From contig NZ_CP027295.1 in NCBI RefSeq assembly GCF_005490785.1, positions 2,356,001 to 2,420,000 on the forward strand: 64,000 nt of DNA, in the 5' to 3' direction. This DNA is from Brachybacterium sp. SGAir0954. GTDB taxonomy: Bacteria; Actinomycetota; Actinomycetes; Actinomycetales; Dermabacteraceae. Shown here one piece after another: positions 1 to 9,535 of this stretch. The stretch's first letter is position 1. The number at the start of each line of letters is the position of its first letter. The notes below the pieces were generated by a model. That model did not search any database, had not been told where the DNA came from, and was given only the letters and a program-made list of their open reading frames with translations. Both the position numbers and the translations under genes were made by a program.

Positions 1-133
1 CCGTCGTGCGCACCGCTCCCGAGGTTCCTGTCGGCCCCTGGGACCGTGAGAGACCCGACACGCGCCGCGGGTGGAGGAGGGCGGGTGGGCCGAGGATCCC
101 GCCCCCGCCGGTGCGTGCCGACGGGCCGTGGGA

Positions 134-139
134 TAGCAT
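134..139 (+). promoter_or_regulatory. candidate -10 element upstream of the DUF3052 gene
   Basis: TAGCAT hexamer fitting the actinobacterial TAnnnT -10 pattern. It would give a leader of about 100 nt before the TTG start at 247. No convincing -35 is seen. I see no gene in bases 1-246. Confidence 0.35.
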
Positions 140-246
140 CGACCTGCGAGCAGCAGTGCCTCGGGGCCTCCGTCTCCGTTCGTCCGCTCCGCATCCGGCG
201 CCGCTCGTGCGCCGTCCGTCATCCCCGTCCCGTGAGGAGTCCGTTC

Positions 247-663
247 TTGTCACCGTCGTCCGACGTCAATGCCACCAGCTCGCCCGTAGAGGTGATGGCC
301 CTCTCGACGGGGCAGATCGTGCAGGAGTTCGGGTACGACGACGACGTCGACCTCGATCTGCGGGACGCGATCGAGGACGCCATCGGCGAGGAGCTCGAGG
401 ACGAGGACTGCCAGGAGATCGTCGACGCCGTCATCATGTGGTGGCGCGAGGAGGACGGCGACCTCACCGATGCCCTCGTCGACACCTTGACCACCCTCAC
501 CGCGGGCGGTCCGATCTGGCTGCTGCTGCCCAAGGCCGGCCGTGACGGCCACGTCACCCCGGGCGAGGTCCAGGAGGCCGCGGGCACCGCGGGCCTGCGC
601 GTCATGAGCACCGTGAGCCTCGCTGCGGACTGGACCGGCACCCGCCTCGCCTCCCGTCAGTGA
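247..663 (+). CDS. DUF3052 family protein
   Basis: Small acidic cytosolic protein of the actinobacterial DUF3052 family, function unknown. After a short variable N-terminus the conserved core runs from TGQIVQEFGYDDDVD through the MWWREEDGDLTDALVD segment to the C-terminus (about 138 aa, near the family's usual length). I chose the TTG at 247 because GAGGAG (234-239) lies 7 nt upstream of it. The in-frame ATG at 295 has no comparable ribosome binding site and would remove the N-terminal tail that homologues usually carry. It is a single gene followed by a weak hairpin and a tRNA gene. Confidence 0.85.
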   Translation: MSPSSDVNATSSPVEVMALSTGQIVQEFGYDDDVDLDLRDAIEDAIGEELEDEDCQEIVDAVIMWWREEDGDLTDALVDTLTTLTAGGPIWLLLPKAGRDGHVTPGEVQEAAGTAGLRVMSTVSLAADWTGTRLASRQ

Positions 664-682
664 TCCACCGGCGCCGCCCTCC

Positions 683-711
683 CGGGGCGGCGCCCACGGG
701 GCCCCGCCCCG
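683..711 (+). terminator. possible weak terminator hairpin after DUF3052 gene
   Basis: Eight-bp inverted repeat CGGGGCGG/CCGCCCCG with a 13-nt loop and no T-run. It sits between the DUF3052 stop and tRNA-Val. Confidence 0.35.
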
Positions 712-714
712 ACG

Positions 715-787
715 GGGTCGTTAGCTCAGCCGGTAGAGCGCCACGTTTACACCGTGGATGTCGGGGGTTCGAACCCCTCACGACCCA
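715..787 (+). tRNA. tRNA-Val (anticodon TAC)
   Basis: Complete cloverleaf. The acceptor stem GGGTCGT pairs with ACGACCC, the D arm is intact (AGCTCAGCCGGTAGAGC), the anticodon stem CCACG/CGTGG carries loop TTTACAC (anticodon TAC), and the T arm contains GTTCGAA. Discriminator A is at 787. CC follows but a full CCA is not encoded. The 3' end is 5 bp from the stop of the convergent methyltransferase gene. Confidence 0.97.
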
Positions 788-792
788 CCCGA

Positions 793-1608
793 TCAGCACC
801 CTCGACGCAGGGCGAGCACTCCGGTGCGTCCGTCGAGCGCGCCGTGGAACCGGGCCGTGAGCGCCGGATCCGATGCCTCCCGTGCGAGCAGGGCGGCCTG
901 CTCGCGGTGCAGCTCGAGCAGCAGCATCCCGCCCGGGGCGAGCCAGGTCGGCGCCTCGGTCACGAGCCGCCGCGCGAGGTCCAGCCCGTCCTCCCCGCCG
1001 TGCACCGCGAGCTCGCTCTCGTGCTCGCGCACCTCGCGGGGGAGGAGCGGCAGCGCCGTGGTCGGGACGTAGGGGGTGACCGCCGCGATCACGTCGACCG
1101 CGCCGCGCAGCGACGCCGGGAGCGCATCGAGCAGGTCCCCGCGGTGCACGCCCGCCGTGGGCGGCAGGTGGCGGCGTGCGTGGTCGAGCGGGACCGGGTC
1201 CACGTCCGCCACATCCAGGGAGACCGAGGGCAGCGCGCGGTGCACGACCGCGGCGATCGGGGCGATGCCGCAGCAGGCCTCGACGAACCGTGGGCCGCGA
1301 GGCGAGGCGGGGTGACCGCGCAGGGCGGCGACCGCGAGCCGGGCGAGCAGGCGCGTGCGGCGCCGGGGCACGAAGCAGCCGGGGCCAAGCGGAAGGTGGA
1401 GCCCGCAGAACTCCACCTCGCCCACCACGTGCTCGAGCATGGCCCCGGCGATCCGGTGCGCGGTGAGCTCCTCGAGCTCCTCGGCGGAGCGGGCCCGGGA
1501 GAAGAGCAGCTGCGCCTCCTCCTCGGCGAAGACGCTGCCGGAGGCGCGCAGCCGCGCCGTGAGGGCGCTCGCGCTCAGGCGCTGCGCGTCAGCAGGTAGG
1601 CCAGGCAC
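793..1608 (-). CDS. PrmC-like putative protein-(glutamine-N5) methyltransferase
   Basis: SAM-dependent methyltransferase related to PrmC/HemK, of the actinobacterial subgroup with unknown substrate. The N-terminal helical part (about 1-80) is followed by the SAM-binding fold starting at FVEACCGIAPIAAVVHRA. The active-site loop reads VTPYVPTTALPLLP where relatives have N(A/P)PYVP, and the downstream HGGEDGLDLARRL is typical. The substrate-binding Asn therefore appears to be replaced, so activity is uncertain. GTG start; it overlaps the 3' end of the upstream small membrane protein gene by about 34 bp, with GGAG just ahead. It runs convergent with tRNA-Val. Confidence 0.75.
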   Translation of the reverse strand: MPGLPADAQRLSASALTARLRASGSVFAEEEAQLLFSRARSAEELEELTAHRIAGAMLEHVVGEVEFCGLHLPLGPGCFVPRRRTRLLARLAVAALRGHPASPRGPRFVEACCGIAPIAAVVHRALPSVSLDVADVDPVPLDHARRHLPPTAGVHRGDLLDALPASLRGAVDVIAAVTPYVPTTALPLLPREVREHESELAVHGGEDGLDLARRLVTEAPTWLAPGGMLLLELHREQAALLAREASDPALTARFHGALDGRTGVLALRRGC

Positions 1609-1793
1609 AGCGCTCCGACGACGATCACGACCACGAGCAGCCAGATGACGGCGGAGCGGGAGTCGCGCTCACGCTCGCGCTCCGATCGGGGTCGCGCCGC
1701 ATCGGCGCGCAGGGCGCGTACGGTGCGAGGGATCATCACCACCAGTGTGGTGACGATGGCGATCGCGAAGACGATGAGGATGACGGTGCCCAC
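1575..1793 (-). CDS. small two-TM membrane protein
   Basis: About 72 aa, no recognised family. It has an N-terminal hydrophobic helix (TVILIVFAIAIVTTLVVMI), a charged Arg/Glu-rich middle and a second hydrophobic helix near the C-terminus (VIWLLVVVIVVGALCLAYLL). I chose the GTG at 1793 because the preceding reading frame is low-complexity and because CAGACT, a near -10 hexamer, lies 7 nt upstream, which suggests a leaderless start. It overlaps the downstream methyltransferase gene, so the two are probably co-transcribed. Confidence 0.6.
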   Translation of the reverse strand: MGTVILIVFAIAIVTTLVVMIPRTVRALRADAARPRSERERERDSRSAVIWLLVVVIVVGALCLAYLLTRSA

Positions 1794-1821
1794 GGACCCC
1801 AGTCTGGCATCCCCGCCGTGA

Positions 1822-3246
<1,425 letters not shown>

Positions 3247-3257
3247 TCGGAGACCCC

Positions 3258-3716
3258 ATGGATCTCACCTCTCTGTACACCGACATCATCTTCGAGCACG
3301 ACAAGCGCCCTCTCCACGCGGGGCTGCGCGAGCCCTTCGACGCCGAGGTCCACCATGTGAACCCCACCTGCGGCGACGAGATCACCCTGCGCGTGCACCT
3401 CGCCACCGGGGAGGACGGCGCCGTGCGCGTCGAGGACGTCTCCTACGACGCGACGGGCTGCGCGATGAGCCGCTCCTCCGCCTCGATCATGAGCGACCTG
3501 CTCATCGGGCGCACCCTCGCCGAGATCGAGCCGATCGCCGCCCACATGGACCAGGTCATGCACGCCCGCGGCAAGCAGGCCGGGGACGAGGAGATCATCG
3601 GCGACGGCATCGCGCTGGTGGGCGCCGCGAAGTTCCCCAACCGGGTGAAGTGCGTGCTCATGTCCTGGAAGGCGTTCCAGGCCGCGCTCGTCGAGACCCG
3701 CGTGCTGGGCGCCTGA
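3258..3716 (+). CDS. sufU: SufU, Fe-S cluster assembly sulfurtransfer protein
   Basis: Zinc-containing SufU protein, partner and sulfur acceptor of SufS. The three metal/sulfur cysteines are visible as NPTCGDE (Cys38, with Asp40), ATGCAMSRSS (Cys68) and RVKCVLMSW (Cys132). The family-specific insert between the second and third cysteines, which separates SufU from IscU, is present. 152 aa. ATG start 11 nt after the sufS stop; the stop codon overlaps the next gene's ATG (ATGA). Confidence 0.95.
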   Translation: MDLTSLYTDIIFEHDKRPLHAGLREPFDAEVHHVNPTCGDEITLRVHLATGEDGAVRVEDVSYDATGCAMSRSSASIMSDLLIGRTLAEIEPIAAHMDQVMHARGKQAGDEEIIGDGIALVGAAKFPNRVKCVLMSWKAFQAALVETRVLGA

Positions 3717-4576
3717 TGGGTGCCCCGGTGCTCGACGACGTCGTCGGCGTCCTCGAGGAGGCCTACCCGCTCTCCTGGGCGGAGGACTGGGACCGCGCCG
3801 GCCTCGTCCTGGGGGAGCGGCAGGCCCCGGTGCGCTCCGTGCTGCTCGCCGTCGACCCGACCCTTCACGTGGCCCGCGAGGCGATCGACGGCGGCCACCA
3901 GCTGCTCGTCACCCACCACCCGCTGCTGCTGCGCGGCGCGAGCTTCCTGCCCGCCGAGGACGGCAAGGGCGCGGTCGTCACCGCCCTCCTGCGCGCCGGC
4001 GTGGGCCTGTGGTGCGGGCACACCAACGTGGACCGCTCCACCCTCGGCACCGTCGGCGCCTGGATCCGGGCGCTCGACCTGCAGGACGCACGACCGCTGG
4101 GTGGCGGCGAGGGACGGGACACGGGTGCCCGCGAGAGCGCCGCCCACGGCTCCGCCCGCTTCGGCCTGGGCGCCGTGGGCACGCTCCCTGCACCGATGAC
4201 CGTCGCCGCGCTGAGCGAGCGGATCGCCGGGATCGTCCCCGCGACGGCCCGCGGGATCCTCCGCACCGGCGATCCGGGCCGCGTCGTCCGCACGCTCGCC
4301 GTCTGCCCCGGCGCGGGGGACTCCTTCCTCTCCGACGCCGCCGCGGCGGGGGCGGACGCCTACGTGACCTCGGACCTCCGCCACCATCCGGCCCTCGAGC
4401 ACGTGGAGTCCGCGGCGGATCCGCTCGCGGTGCCGGCGCTTGTGGACGTGCCGCATGCCGCGAGCGAGGCCCTGTGGCTCCCGCTCGCCCAGGAGCTGCT
4501 GACCGCGGCCCTTCCCGGTCTCGAGGTGGCCGTCTCCGCGCGCCCCACCGATCCCTGGACCGGGCGCGCGGGCTGA
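3716..4576 (+). CDS. Nif3-like dinuclear metal-center protein
   Basis: Member of the Nif3/YbgI family (often labelled GTP cyclohydrolase 1 type 2), a conserved protein with a dinuclear metal site of uncertain reaction. Visible metal-ligand motifs are LLVTHHPLLLRG (about residues 60-71) and GHTNVDRSTLGT (about 100-111), with a C-terminal histidine/glutamate segment (DVPHAASEALW). At 286 aa it is close to the actinobacterial form without the extra PII-like insertion. ATGA overlap with sufU indicates translational coupling and a link to metal or Fe-S biology. Confidence 0.85.
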   Translation: MGAPVLDDVVGVLEEAYPLSWAEDWDRAGLVLGERQAPVRSVLLAVDPTLHVAREAIDGGHQLLVTHHPLLLRGASFLPAEDGKGAVVTALLRAGVGLWCGHTNVDRSTLGTVGAWIRALDLQDARPLGGGEGRDTGARESAAHGSARFGLGAVGTLPAPMTVAALSERIAGIVPATARGILRTGDPGRVVRTLAVCPGAGDSFLSDAAAAGADAYVTSDLRHHPALEHVESAADPLAVPALVDVPHAASEALWLPLAQELLTAALPGLEVAVSARPTDPWTGRAG

Positions 4577-4579
4577 GCC

Positions 4580-5194
4580 GTGGCCCGTCTGGTCCTCCTC
4601 AACGGCGCGCCCGGCAGCGGGAAGTCGACGCTCGCGCGTGAGCTCGTCGCGGGCGACCCCGATGCCCTCGCGATCGACGTCGACCAGATCAAGCACGGCC
4701 TCGGCTCGTGGCCCGGCGACCCGCAGCGGGCCGGGCTCCGGGCACGGGAGCTCGCCCTCGCGCTTCTCGAGGCGCAGCTCGCCGCCGGCGCCGATGCGGT
4801 GCTCGGGCAGTACCTCGCCCGGCCCGAGTTCCCCGCGGCGCTCGAGGAGGCGGCCCGCCGCCGCGGCGCACGGTTCCACGAGCTCGTGCTCGATCTCGAC
4901 GCCTCCACCCTCGCGGCCCGGCTCGCCGCTCGGGGTGAGCGACCGGACCGACCCGAGCATGCGGTGAACACCGCCCTCACGCCGCCGTCGGACGCGCCGC
5001 AGCTGATCGCCTCGCTCGAGAGGATCGAGGAGATCCGCCCGCGGGCGCGGCGGATCGACGCCCGGGGCGGGATCGCAGAGGTGCGGGAGCGACTTCGCGC
5101 CGCGATCCTCGCGGCGGAGTCCGCCGACTATGTCACGGAGGACGACGGCGGCGCGGAGGGGCCTCAGCCCACCGGGTCGACGACCACGAGCTGA
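4580..5194 (+). CDS. P-loop AAA-type ATPase/kinase-like protein
   Basis: Protein of 204 aa with a Walker A motif at the extreme N-terminus (LNGAPGSGKSTLARELV, residues 7-23), then DVDQIKHGLGSWPGD, which resembles the acceptor-binding part of small-molecule kinases such as the zeta-toxin/gluconate kinase type. Substrate unknown. GTG start 3 bp after the nif3-like stop, so it probably belongs to the sufS-sufU operon. Its last 31 bp overlap the 3' end of the convergent yaaA-like gene, which would make sense of the low-complexity C-terminus. Confidence 0.75.
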   Translation: MARLVLLNGAPGSGKSTLARELVAGDPDALAIDVDQIKHGLGSWPGDPQRAGLRARELALALLEAQLAAGADAVLGQYLARPEFPAALEEAARRRGARFHELVLDLDASTLAARLAARGERPDRPEHAVNTALTPPSDAPQLIASLERIEEIRPRARRIDARGGIAEVRERLRAAILAAESADYVTEDDGGAEGPQPTGSTTTS

Positions 5195-5961
5195 TCCCCG
5201 TCGAGCTCGACACCGAGCGGCGCACCGGCGACACCCGGCACCGCGGCGAGACGCTCGCGCAGCAGGTCCACGAGGGCGTCCGCGTCGCCGGGCAGCTCCG
5301 GGGCGGCGATCAGCTCCCGGGTGACGATCCCGCGGTAGCGCTTCGCATCGTGCGAGATCACTTTCCGCACGCCTCCCCGCTCCTGCACGGGCGCGACCTG
5401 CAGAACCCGCGCCCCGTGCCCGCTGCGCAGCGGGAGCATCGAGCGGTACGCCCCCGAGCGGGAGTCGACCACGAGCGGCGAGGGCCCCGCCCCTGTCTCC
5501 TCGAGCAGGCGCGTGCGCAGCGGCTTCAGGTGGTCGGACCACCAAGGCCCGGCCGCTCCGAGCCGCTGCACGCGGGACCCGGCGGAGAGCCGGTAGGCGG
5601 GCACGTGGTCCCCGGCGGCGTCGACGACGCCGAGAAGGGCGCTCATGACGAGCACCCGTCGGTCCTCGGGGATCACCGCGCCGGCGGAGAGCTGGTCGTA
5701 GAGCACCCCGGAGTAGACGGAGAGGGCCGGCCCCGCGGGCTCCTCGTGGATCGCGGCCATCCGCGCCACGAGCTCGGGGGAGGAGGCGGGCACGCCGAGG
5801 CGCTCCCCGCCGTCGCGCCCCTCGGCGGTGCGCCGCGCCGCCCTCAGCATCGTCTCCCGCGCCCGCGCCAGCTCCGGGTGGGTGAGCGTCGACGGATCCA
5901 GCGGTGCGCTCCCGTCGGCGGGGCGGGTCTTCGTCTCGGAGGGCGGCAGCAGCATCAGCAC
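5164..5961 (-). CDS. YaaA family (DUF328) peroxide stress protein
   Basis: Cytosolic YaaA/UPF0246 family protein, linked in E. coli to peroxide resistance and iron control. It starts with the conserved strand MLMLLPPSETKT, contains SVYSGVLYDQL, VLVMSALLGVVDA and PAYRLSAGSRV, and ends with the NGYRF-region equivalent (VISHDAKRYRGIVTREL). About 265 aa. GTG at 5961 puts the start exactly at the usual family N-terminus; an ATG at 5955 is the alternative. The 3' end overlaps the convergent P-loop gene by 31 bp. Confidence 0.85.
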   Translation of the reverse strand: MLMLLPPSETKTRPADGSAPLDPSTLTHPELARARETMLRAARRTAEGRDGGERLGVPASSPELVARMAAIHEEPAGPALSVYSGVLYDQLSAGAVIPEDRRVLVMSALLGVVDAAGDHVPAYRLSAGSRVQRLGAAGPWWSDHLKPLRTRLLEETGAGPSPLVVDSRSGAYRSMLPLRSGHGARVLQVAPVQERGGVRKVISHDAKRYRGIVTRELIAAPELPGDADALVDLLRERLAAVPGVAGAPLGVELDGDQLVVVDPVG

Positions 5962-6072
5962 CCGTCCATTGTCCCGGGCCGCGGCGTCGGGGCCGGCAGG
6001 CGGGGCGGAGAGCTTGCGCACGCCGCGACCGGGCCCGGCGCAGGGCAAGGACTCGCGGGCGTAGGATCCTGG

Positions 6073-6435
6073 GCGGACCAGTCGGCCGGGCAGTCGCGTC
6101 CCCGCACTCGTGCGGGGCCGAGGAAAGTCCGGGCTCCGTCTGGCACGGTGGTGGGTAACGCCCACCCGGAGTGATCCGCGGGACAGTGCCACAGAGAGCA
6201 GACCGCCTCCCCGCCCTCGGGCGGGGCGGTAAGGGTGAAAGGGTGGTGCAAGAGACCACCGCGGTCTCGGTGACGAGGCCGGCACGGTAAACCCCACCGG
6301 GAGCAAGGTCGGACAGGACGCGTTCGAGGGTGCCAGCCCGAGCGTCCGGGTGGACCGCTGGAGGTCGTCGGCAACGGCGATCCGAGAGGGATGACTGTCG
6401 AACACAGAACCCGGCTTACAGGCCGGCTGGTCCGC
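6073..6435 (+). ncRNA. rnpB: RNase P RNA (bacterial class A)
   Basis: Catalytic RNA of RNase P, which trims the 5' leader of tRNA precursors. The two ends pair as helix P1 (GCGGACCA with TGGTCCGC). Universally conserved elements are present: GAGGAAAGTCCGGGCTCC near the 5' end, ACAGAGAGCAGACCGCC and GGTAAGGGTGAAAGGGTG in the middle, and GAACACAGAACCCGGCTTACAGG near the 3' end in slightly shorter pieces. About 363 nt, within the class A range. A perfect 14-bp terminator hairpin follows directly. Confidence 0.95.
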
Positions 6436-6444
6436 TCGACATGG

Positions 6445-6476
6445 ACGGGCCCGGACGCGAGAGCGTCCGGGCCCGT
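6445..6476 (+). terminator. rnpB terminator
   Basis: Perfect 14-bp stem ACGGGCCCGGACGC/GCGTCCGGGCCCGT closed by a GAGA tetraloop, 9 nt after the end of RNase P RNA. It may also serve the convergent ppgK gene. Confidence 0.85.
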
Positions 6477-6498
6477 TCCTCGTCGGCGGGGGCGGTCC

Positions 6499-7290
6499 TC
6501 AGTCCGAGGACGCCGCCTTCTTCGCCCGCTTGGCCTCCTTGCGGGCCAGCGCCGCGGCGCCGATGATCCCGGCCTCGTTGCGCAGCTTCGCGGGCACGAT
6601 CGGGGTCTTCAGATCCAGCAGCGGCAGGTACTTCTCGTGGTGCTTGGAGACGCCGCCGCCCACGACGAACAGGTCGGGGCTGAAGAGGAACTCGATGTGC
6701 GCGTAGTACTCCTGCAGGCGCGCCGCCCAGGTCGTCCAGTCGAGGTCCTCGCGGTCCCGGGCGGAGTCCGCCATGTACTTCTCGGCGTCCATGTCGTGGA
6801 GCAGCACGTGCCCGAGCTCCGTGTTGGGCACGAGCTCGCCGTCGTTGAACACCGCGCTGCCCACGCCGGTGCCGAGCGTGGTCACGATGACGACGCCCTT
6901 CTGCTTGCGGGCCGCGCCGAACTCGGCCTCGGCGATGCCGGCGGCGTCCGCGTCGTTGACCACGAACACGTCGTGGCCGGTGCGCTCGGTGAACAGGGCG
7001 TCGGCGTCCGTGCCGATCCAGGAGTCGTCCACGTTCGCCGCGGTGCGGGCGATCCCGTGCTGGATGACCGCCGGGAAGGTGACGCCCACCGGCATGCCGG
7101 CGGGGACGTCGAAGGAGTCCAGGAGGTCGCGGACGGTGTCCGCGACGGCATCGGGGAGGGACGGCTGGGGGGTCGGGATGCGCACGCGGTCCGCGGCGAG
7201 CTTCCCCTTGCGCAGATCGACGGGGGCGCCCTTGATGCCGCTGCCGCCGATGTCGATGCCGAAGGCCGTCTTCTGCTTGTCAGAGCTCAC
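6499..7290 (-). CDS. ppgK: polyphosphate glucokinase
   Basis: ROK-family kinase that phosphorylates glucose to glucose 6-phosphate with polyphosphate (and usually ATP) as donor, a typical actinobacterial enzyme of the cytosol. Phosphate-binding motifs FGIDIGGSGIKGAPVDL (residues 10-26) and VTTLGTGVGSAVF are clear, as is the catalytic-base region VVNDADAAGIAEAEFG. 263 aa, normal length. GTG start. The Lys-rich C-terminus (ARKEAKRAKKA) is common in this group. Confidence 0.93.
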   Translation of the reverse strand: MSSDKQKTAFGIDIGGSGIKGAPVDLRKGKLAADRVRIPTPQPSLPDAVADTVRDLLDSFDVPAGMPVGVTFPAVIQHGIARTAANVDDSWIGTDADALFTERTGHDVFVVNDADAAGIAEAEFGAARKQKGVVIVTTLGTGVGSAVFNDGELVPNTELGHVLLHDMDAEKYMADSARDREDLDWTTWAARLQEYYAHIEFLFSPDLFVVGGGVSKHHEKYLPLLDLKTPIVPAKLRNEAGIIGAAALARKEAKRAKKAASSD

Positions 7291-7403
7291 GATGGGTCCT
7301 CGTCCCGGTCCGCCGGGTCCGGGGCCGTCCGACGGGCGGCCGCGAGGGACAGTATGCCGAAGATCTCCTCACGGCACGGACCCCGTCCTGCCCGTCGGCC
7401 CGC

Positions 7404-8291
7404 TCAGACGACCGTGAGCAGCTCCGGCCCGTCCTCGTTGATCACGAGGGTGTGCTCGAACTGCGCGGTGAAGCCGCGGTCGCGGGTGACGACGGTCCAG
7501 CCGTCGTCCCACTGCTCCCACGCCTGCGAGCCGAGCGTGACCATCGGCTCGACCGTGAGCGTCATGCCCTCGGCGATGACGTCGTCGAACATGGGGGCCG
7601 AGTCGTAGTGGGGGATGACCAGCCCGTTGTGGAAGCCCTCCGCGACGCCGTGACCGGTGTAGTCGTGCACGGACTCATAGCCGAAGCGGCGCACGTACTT
7701 CTCGACGACCCGGCCGATGACGTTGACCTCGCGGCCGGGCTTCGCGGCGCGGATGCCGCGCATCATCGCCTCCTCGGAGCGGGTGACGAGCTCGTCGACG
7801 CGCGGGTCGACCTCGCCCACCCGGAAGGTGGCGTTGGTGTCGCCGTGCACGCCGTGCAGGAAGGCGGTGACGTCGACGTTGAGGATGTCGCCCTCCTCCA
7901 TGACCGTCGAGTCGGGGATGCCGTGGCAGATGACCTCGTTGAGGCTCGTGCAGCAGGACTTCTCGAAGCCGAGGTAGCCGAGGGTCGAGGGGTACGCGCC
8001 CTCGGAGAGGAGCACCTCGTGGACGACCGCGTCGATCGCGTCGGTCGTCACCCCGGGGCGCGCGGCCTCGCCGGCGGCCTGCAGGGCGAGGGCGGCGACG
8101 CGGGAGGCCTCGCGGACGCGGGCGATGACGTCGGGCGTCTGGACGTAGGGACCGGAGTCGGAGACCGCCTCGTCCTTGCCGACGTACTCGGGGCGCTCGA
8201 TGCTCGCGGGCACGCTGCGACGGGGGGAGAGCTCGCCGGGCACCAGCTCCGCGCGTCCCTCCGGACGGATCCATTCCTGCTCTACAGTCAT
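7404..8291 (-). CDS. map: methionine aminopeptidase, type I (with N-terminal extension)
   Basis: Removes the N-terminal methionine from nascent proteins. The five metal ligands of the pita-bread fold are recognisable: [17 protein letters not shown] (two Asp), GHGVAEGFH (His), TVEPM (Glu) and FTAQFEHTL (Glu). At 295 aa it carries an N-terminal extension containing [20 protein letters not shown], as in the actinobacterial MetAP1c group. I chose ATG 8291 because GAGAGG ends 9 nt upstream; the in-frame ATG at 8300 has no spacing to it. It is divergent from the small SPOR-like gene. Confidence 0.94.
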   Translation of the reverse strand: MTVEQEWIRPEGRAELVPGELSPRRSVPASIERPEYVGKDEAVSDSGPYVQTPDVIARVREASRVAALALQAAGEAARPGVTTDAIDAVVHEVLLSEGAYPSTLGYLGFEKSCCTSLNEVICHGIPDSTVMEEGDILNVDVTAFLHGVHGDTNATFRVGEVDPRVDELVTRSEEAMMRGIRAAKPGREVNVIGRVVEKYVRRFGYESVHDYTGHGVAEGFHNGLVIPHYDSAPMFDDVIAEGMTLTVEPMVTLGSQAWEQWDDGWTVVTRDRGFTAQFEHTLVINEDGPELLTVV

Positions 8292-8327
8292 GGGCACCAT
8301 CCTCTCAGCTCTGGGAAGGAGCACACC

Positions 8328-8516
8328 GTGAGCGAGCCCACGCCGTTCTACTACAACCTGGACACGAAGCAGGTCGAGGAGGGGCACCAGTCCCCGGGGA
8401 GCCAGCTGATGGGTCCCTACGCCTCCCGCGAGGAGGCGCAGCACGCGCTCGAGAAGGCCGCCGCGCGCAACGAGTCCTGGGACCGCGACGACGCGGCCTG
8501 GGACGCGGAGGACTGA
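8328..8516 (+). CDS. small SPOR-like hypothetical protein
   Basis: 62-aa soluble protein of a family conserved in actinobacteria and sometimes annotated as SPOR-domain-like. The core [13 protein letters not shown]...[18 protein letters not shown] resembles a single short SPOR-type repeat (beta strand, GPY turn, helix), and an acidic tail follows. GTG start preceded by GGAAGGA at 7-nt spacing. Function unknown. It starts 37 bp from the divergent map gene and is convergent with panB. Confidence 0.75.
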   Translation: MSEPTPFYYNLDTKQVEEGHQSPGSQLMGPYASREEAQHALEKAAARNESWDRDDAAWDAED

Positions 8517-8546
8517 CCTCCGCGGATCAGCCCTCCCGGCCCGGGG

Positions 8547-9374
8547 TCACTCGAAGGAGTGCTCCGGGCCCGGGTAGGCGCGGGAGGTGACCGCGGCGCG
8601 GTAGTCCTCCGCCGCGGTCTGCAGCTGACCGCGCAGGTGCGCGAAGGTGCGCACGAAACGGCCCTCGAAGCCGGAGAGGCCGGCCATGTCCTGCCACACG
8701 AGCACCTGGCCGTCGCAGTCGGGGCCGGCGCCGATCCCGATCGTCGGCACCGCGACCACCTCGGTGATGCGGGCGGCGACCGCGGCGGGCACGAGCTCGA
8801 GCACGATCGCGGAGACCCCGGCCTCCTGGAGGGCGATGGCGTCGTCGGCGAGCTGATCGGCCCCGGCGGTCTCCCGGCCCTGGACGCGATGCCCGGAGAG
8901 GGCGTTCACGGACTGCGGCGTGAAGCCCAGGTGGCCGATGACGGGGATCCCCGCGGCGACGAGCGCCCGCACCTGCGGCACGATCTCGTGGCCGCCCTCG
9001 AGCTTCACGGCCTCGGCGCCCGCCCGGATCAGCTCGACGCCGTGGCGCACGGCGTCCTCGGGGCCGGTCTGGTAGGTGCCGAAGGCGAGGTCGGCGACGA
9101 CGAGCGGGCGGTGCACGCTGCGGGCGACCGCGCCCGTGAAGGTCAGCATGTCCTGGTGGGTGGTCGACGTGGTCGAGCTGTACCCGAGAACGGCGGTGCC
9201 CACCGAGTCGCCCACGAGCAGCACGTCGATGCCGGCGGCCTCGAAGACCTGCGCGGAGACCTGGTCGTACGCGGTGAGCATCGTGAACGGGCGACCGCGC
9301 TCCTTCGCGTCCAGCAGGTGGCGCAGGCGGATCTTGGCCGGGCCGGAGGTCGGGGGTGTCGGGGCGCTGCTCAC
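8547..9374 (-). CDS. panB: 3-methyl-2-oxobutanoate hydroxymethyltransferase
   Basis: First committed step of pantothenate synthesis: transfers a hydroxymethyl group from methylene-THF to 2-oxoisovalerate to give ketopantoate. Family motifs are present in order: MLTAYDQVSAQVFEAAGID, LLVGDSVGTAVLGY, GAEAVKLEGG (active-site Lys/Glu), GIPVIGHLGFTPQSVN and TIGIGAGPDCDGQVLV. 275 aa, normal length. GTG start. No other pantothenate genes are adjacent. Confidence 0.96.
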   Translation of the reverse strand: MSSAPTPPTSGPAKIRLRHLLDAKERGRPFTMLTAYDQVSAQVFEAAGIDVLLVGDSVGTAVLGYSSTTSTTHQDMLTFTGAVARSVHRPLVVADLAFGTYQTGPEDAVRHGVELIRAGAEAVKLEGGHEIVPQVRALVAAGIPVIGHLGFTPQSVNALSGHRVQGRETAGADQLADDAIALQEAGVSAIVLELVPAAVAARITEVVAVPTIGIGAGPDCDGQVLVWQDMAGLSGFEGRFVRTFAHLRGQLQTAAEDYRAAVTSRAYPGPEHSFE

Positions 9375-9535
9375 GGGGTCTCCTGGGCGGGTCGGTGACG
9401 GACGGCTCCCATTGTGCCCGCGCAGGGCGGTACGTGGGGACCTCTCCCCATGGTCACCGCCCGCAGGGCTGTGGCAGGGTGATGCTCACAGGGGACGCAC
9501 AGAAGGTGGGTCCCTCCGGGGAAGAGGGAACACCG

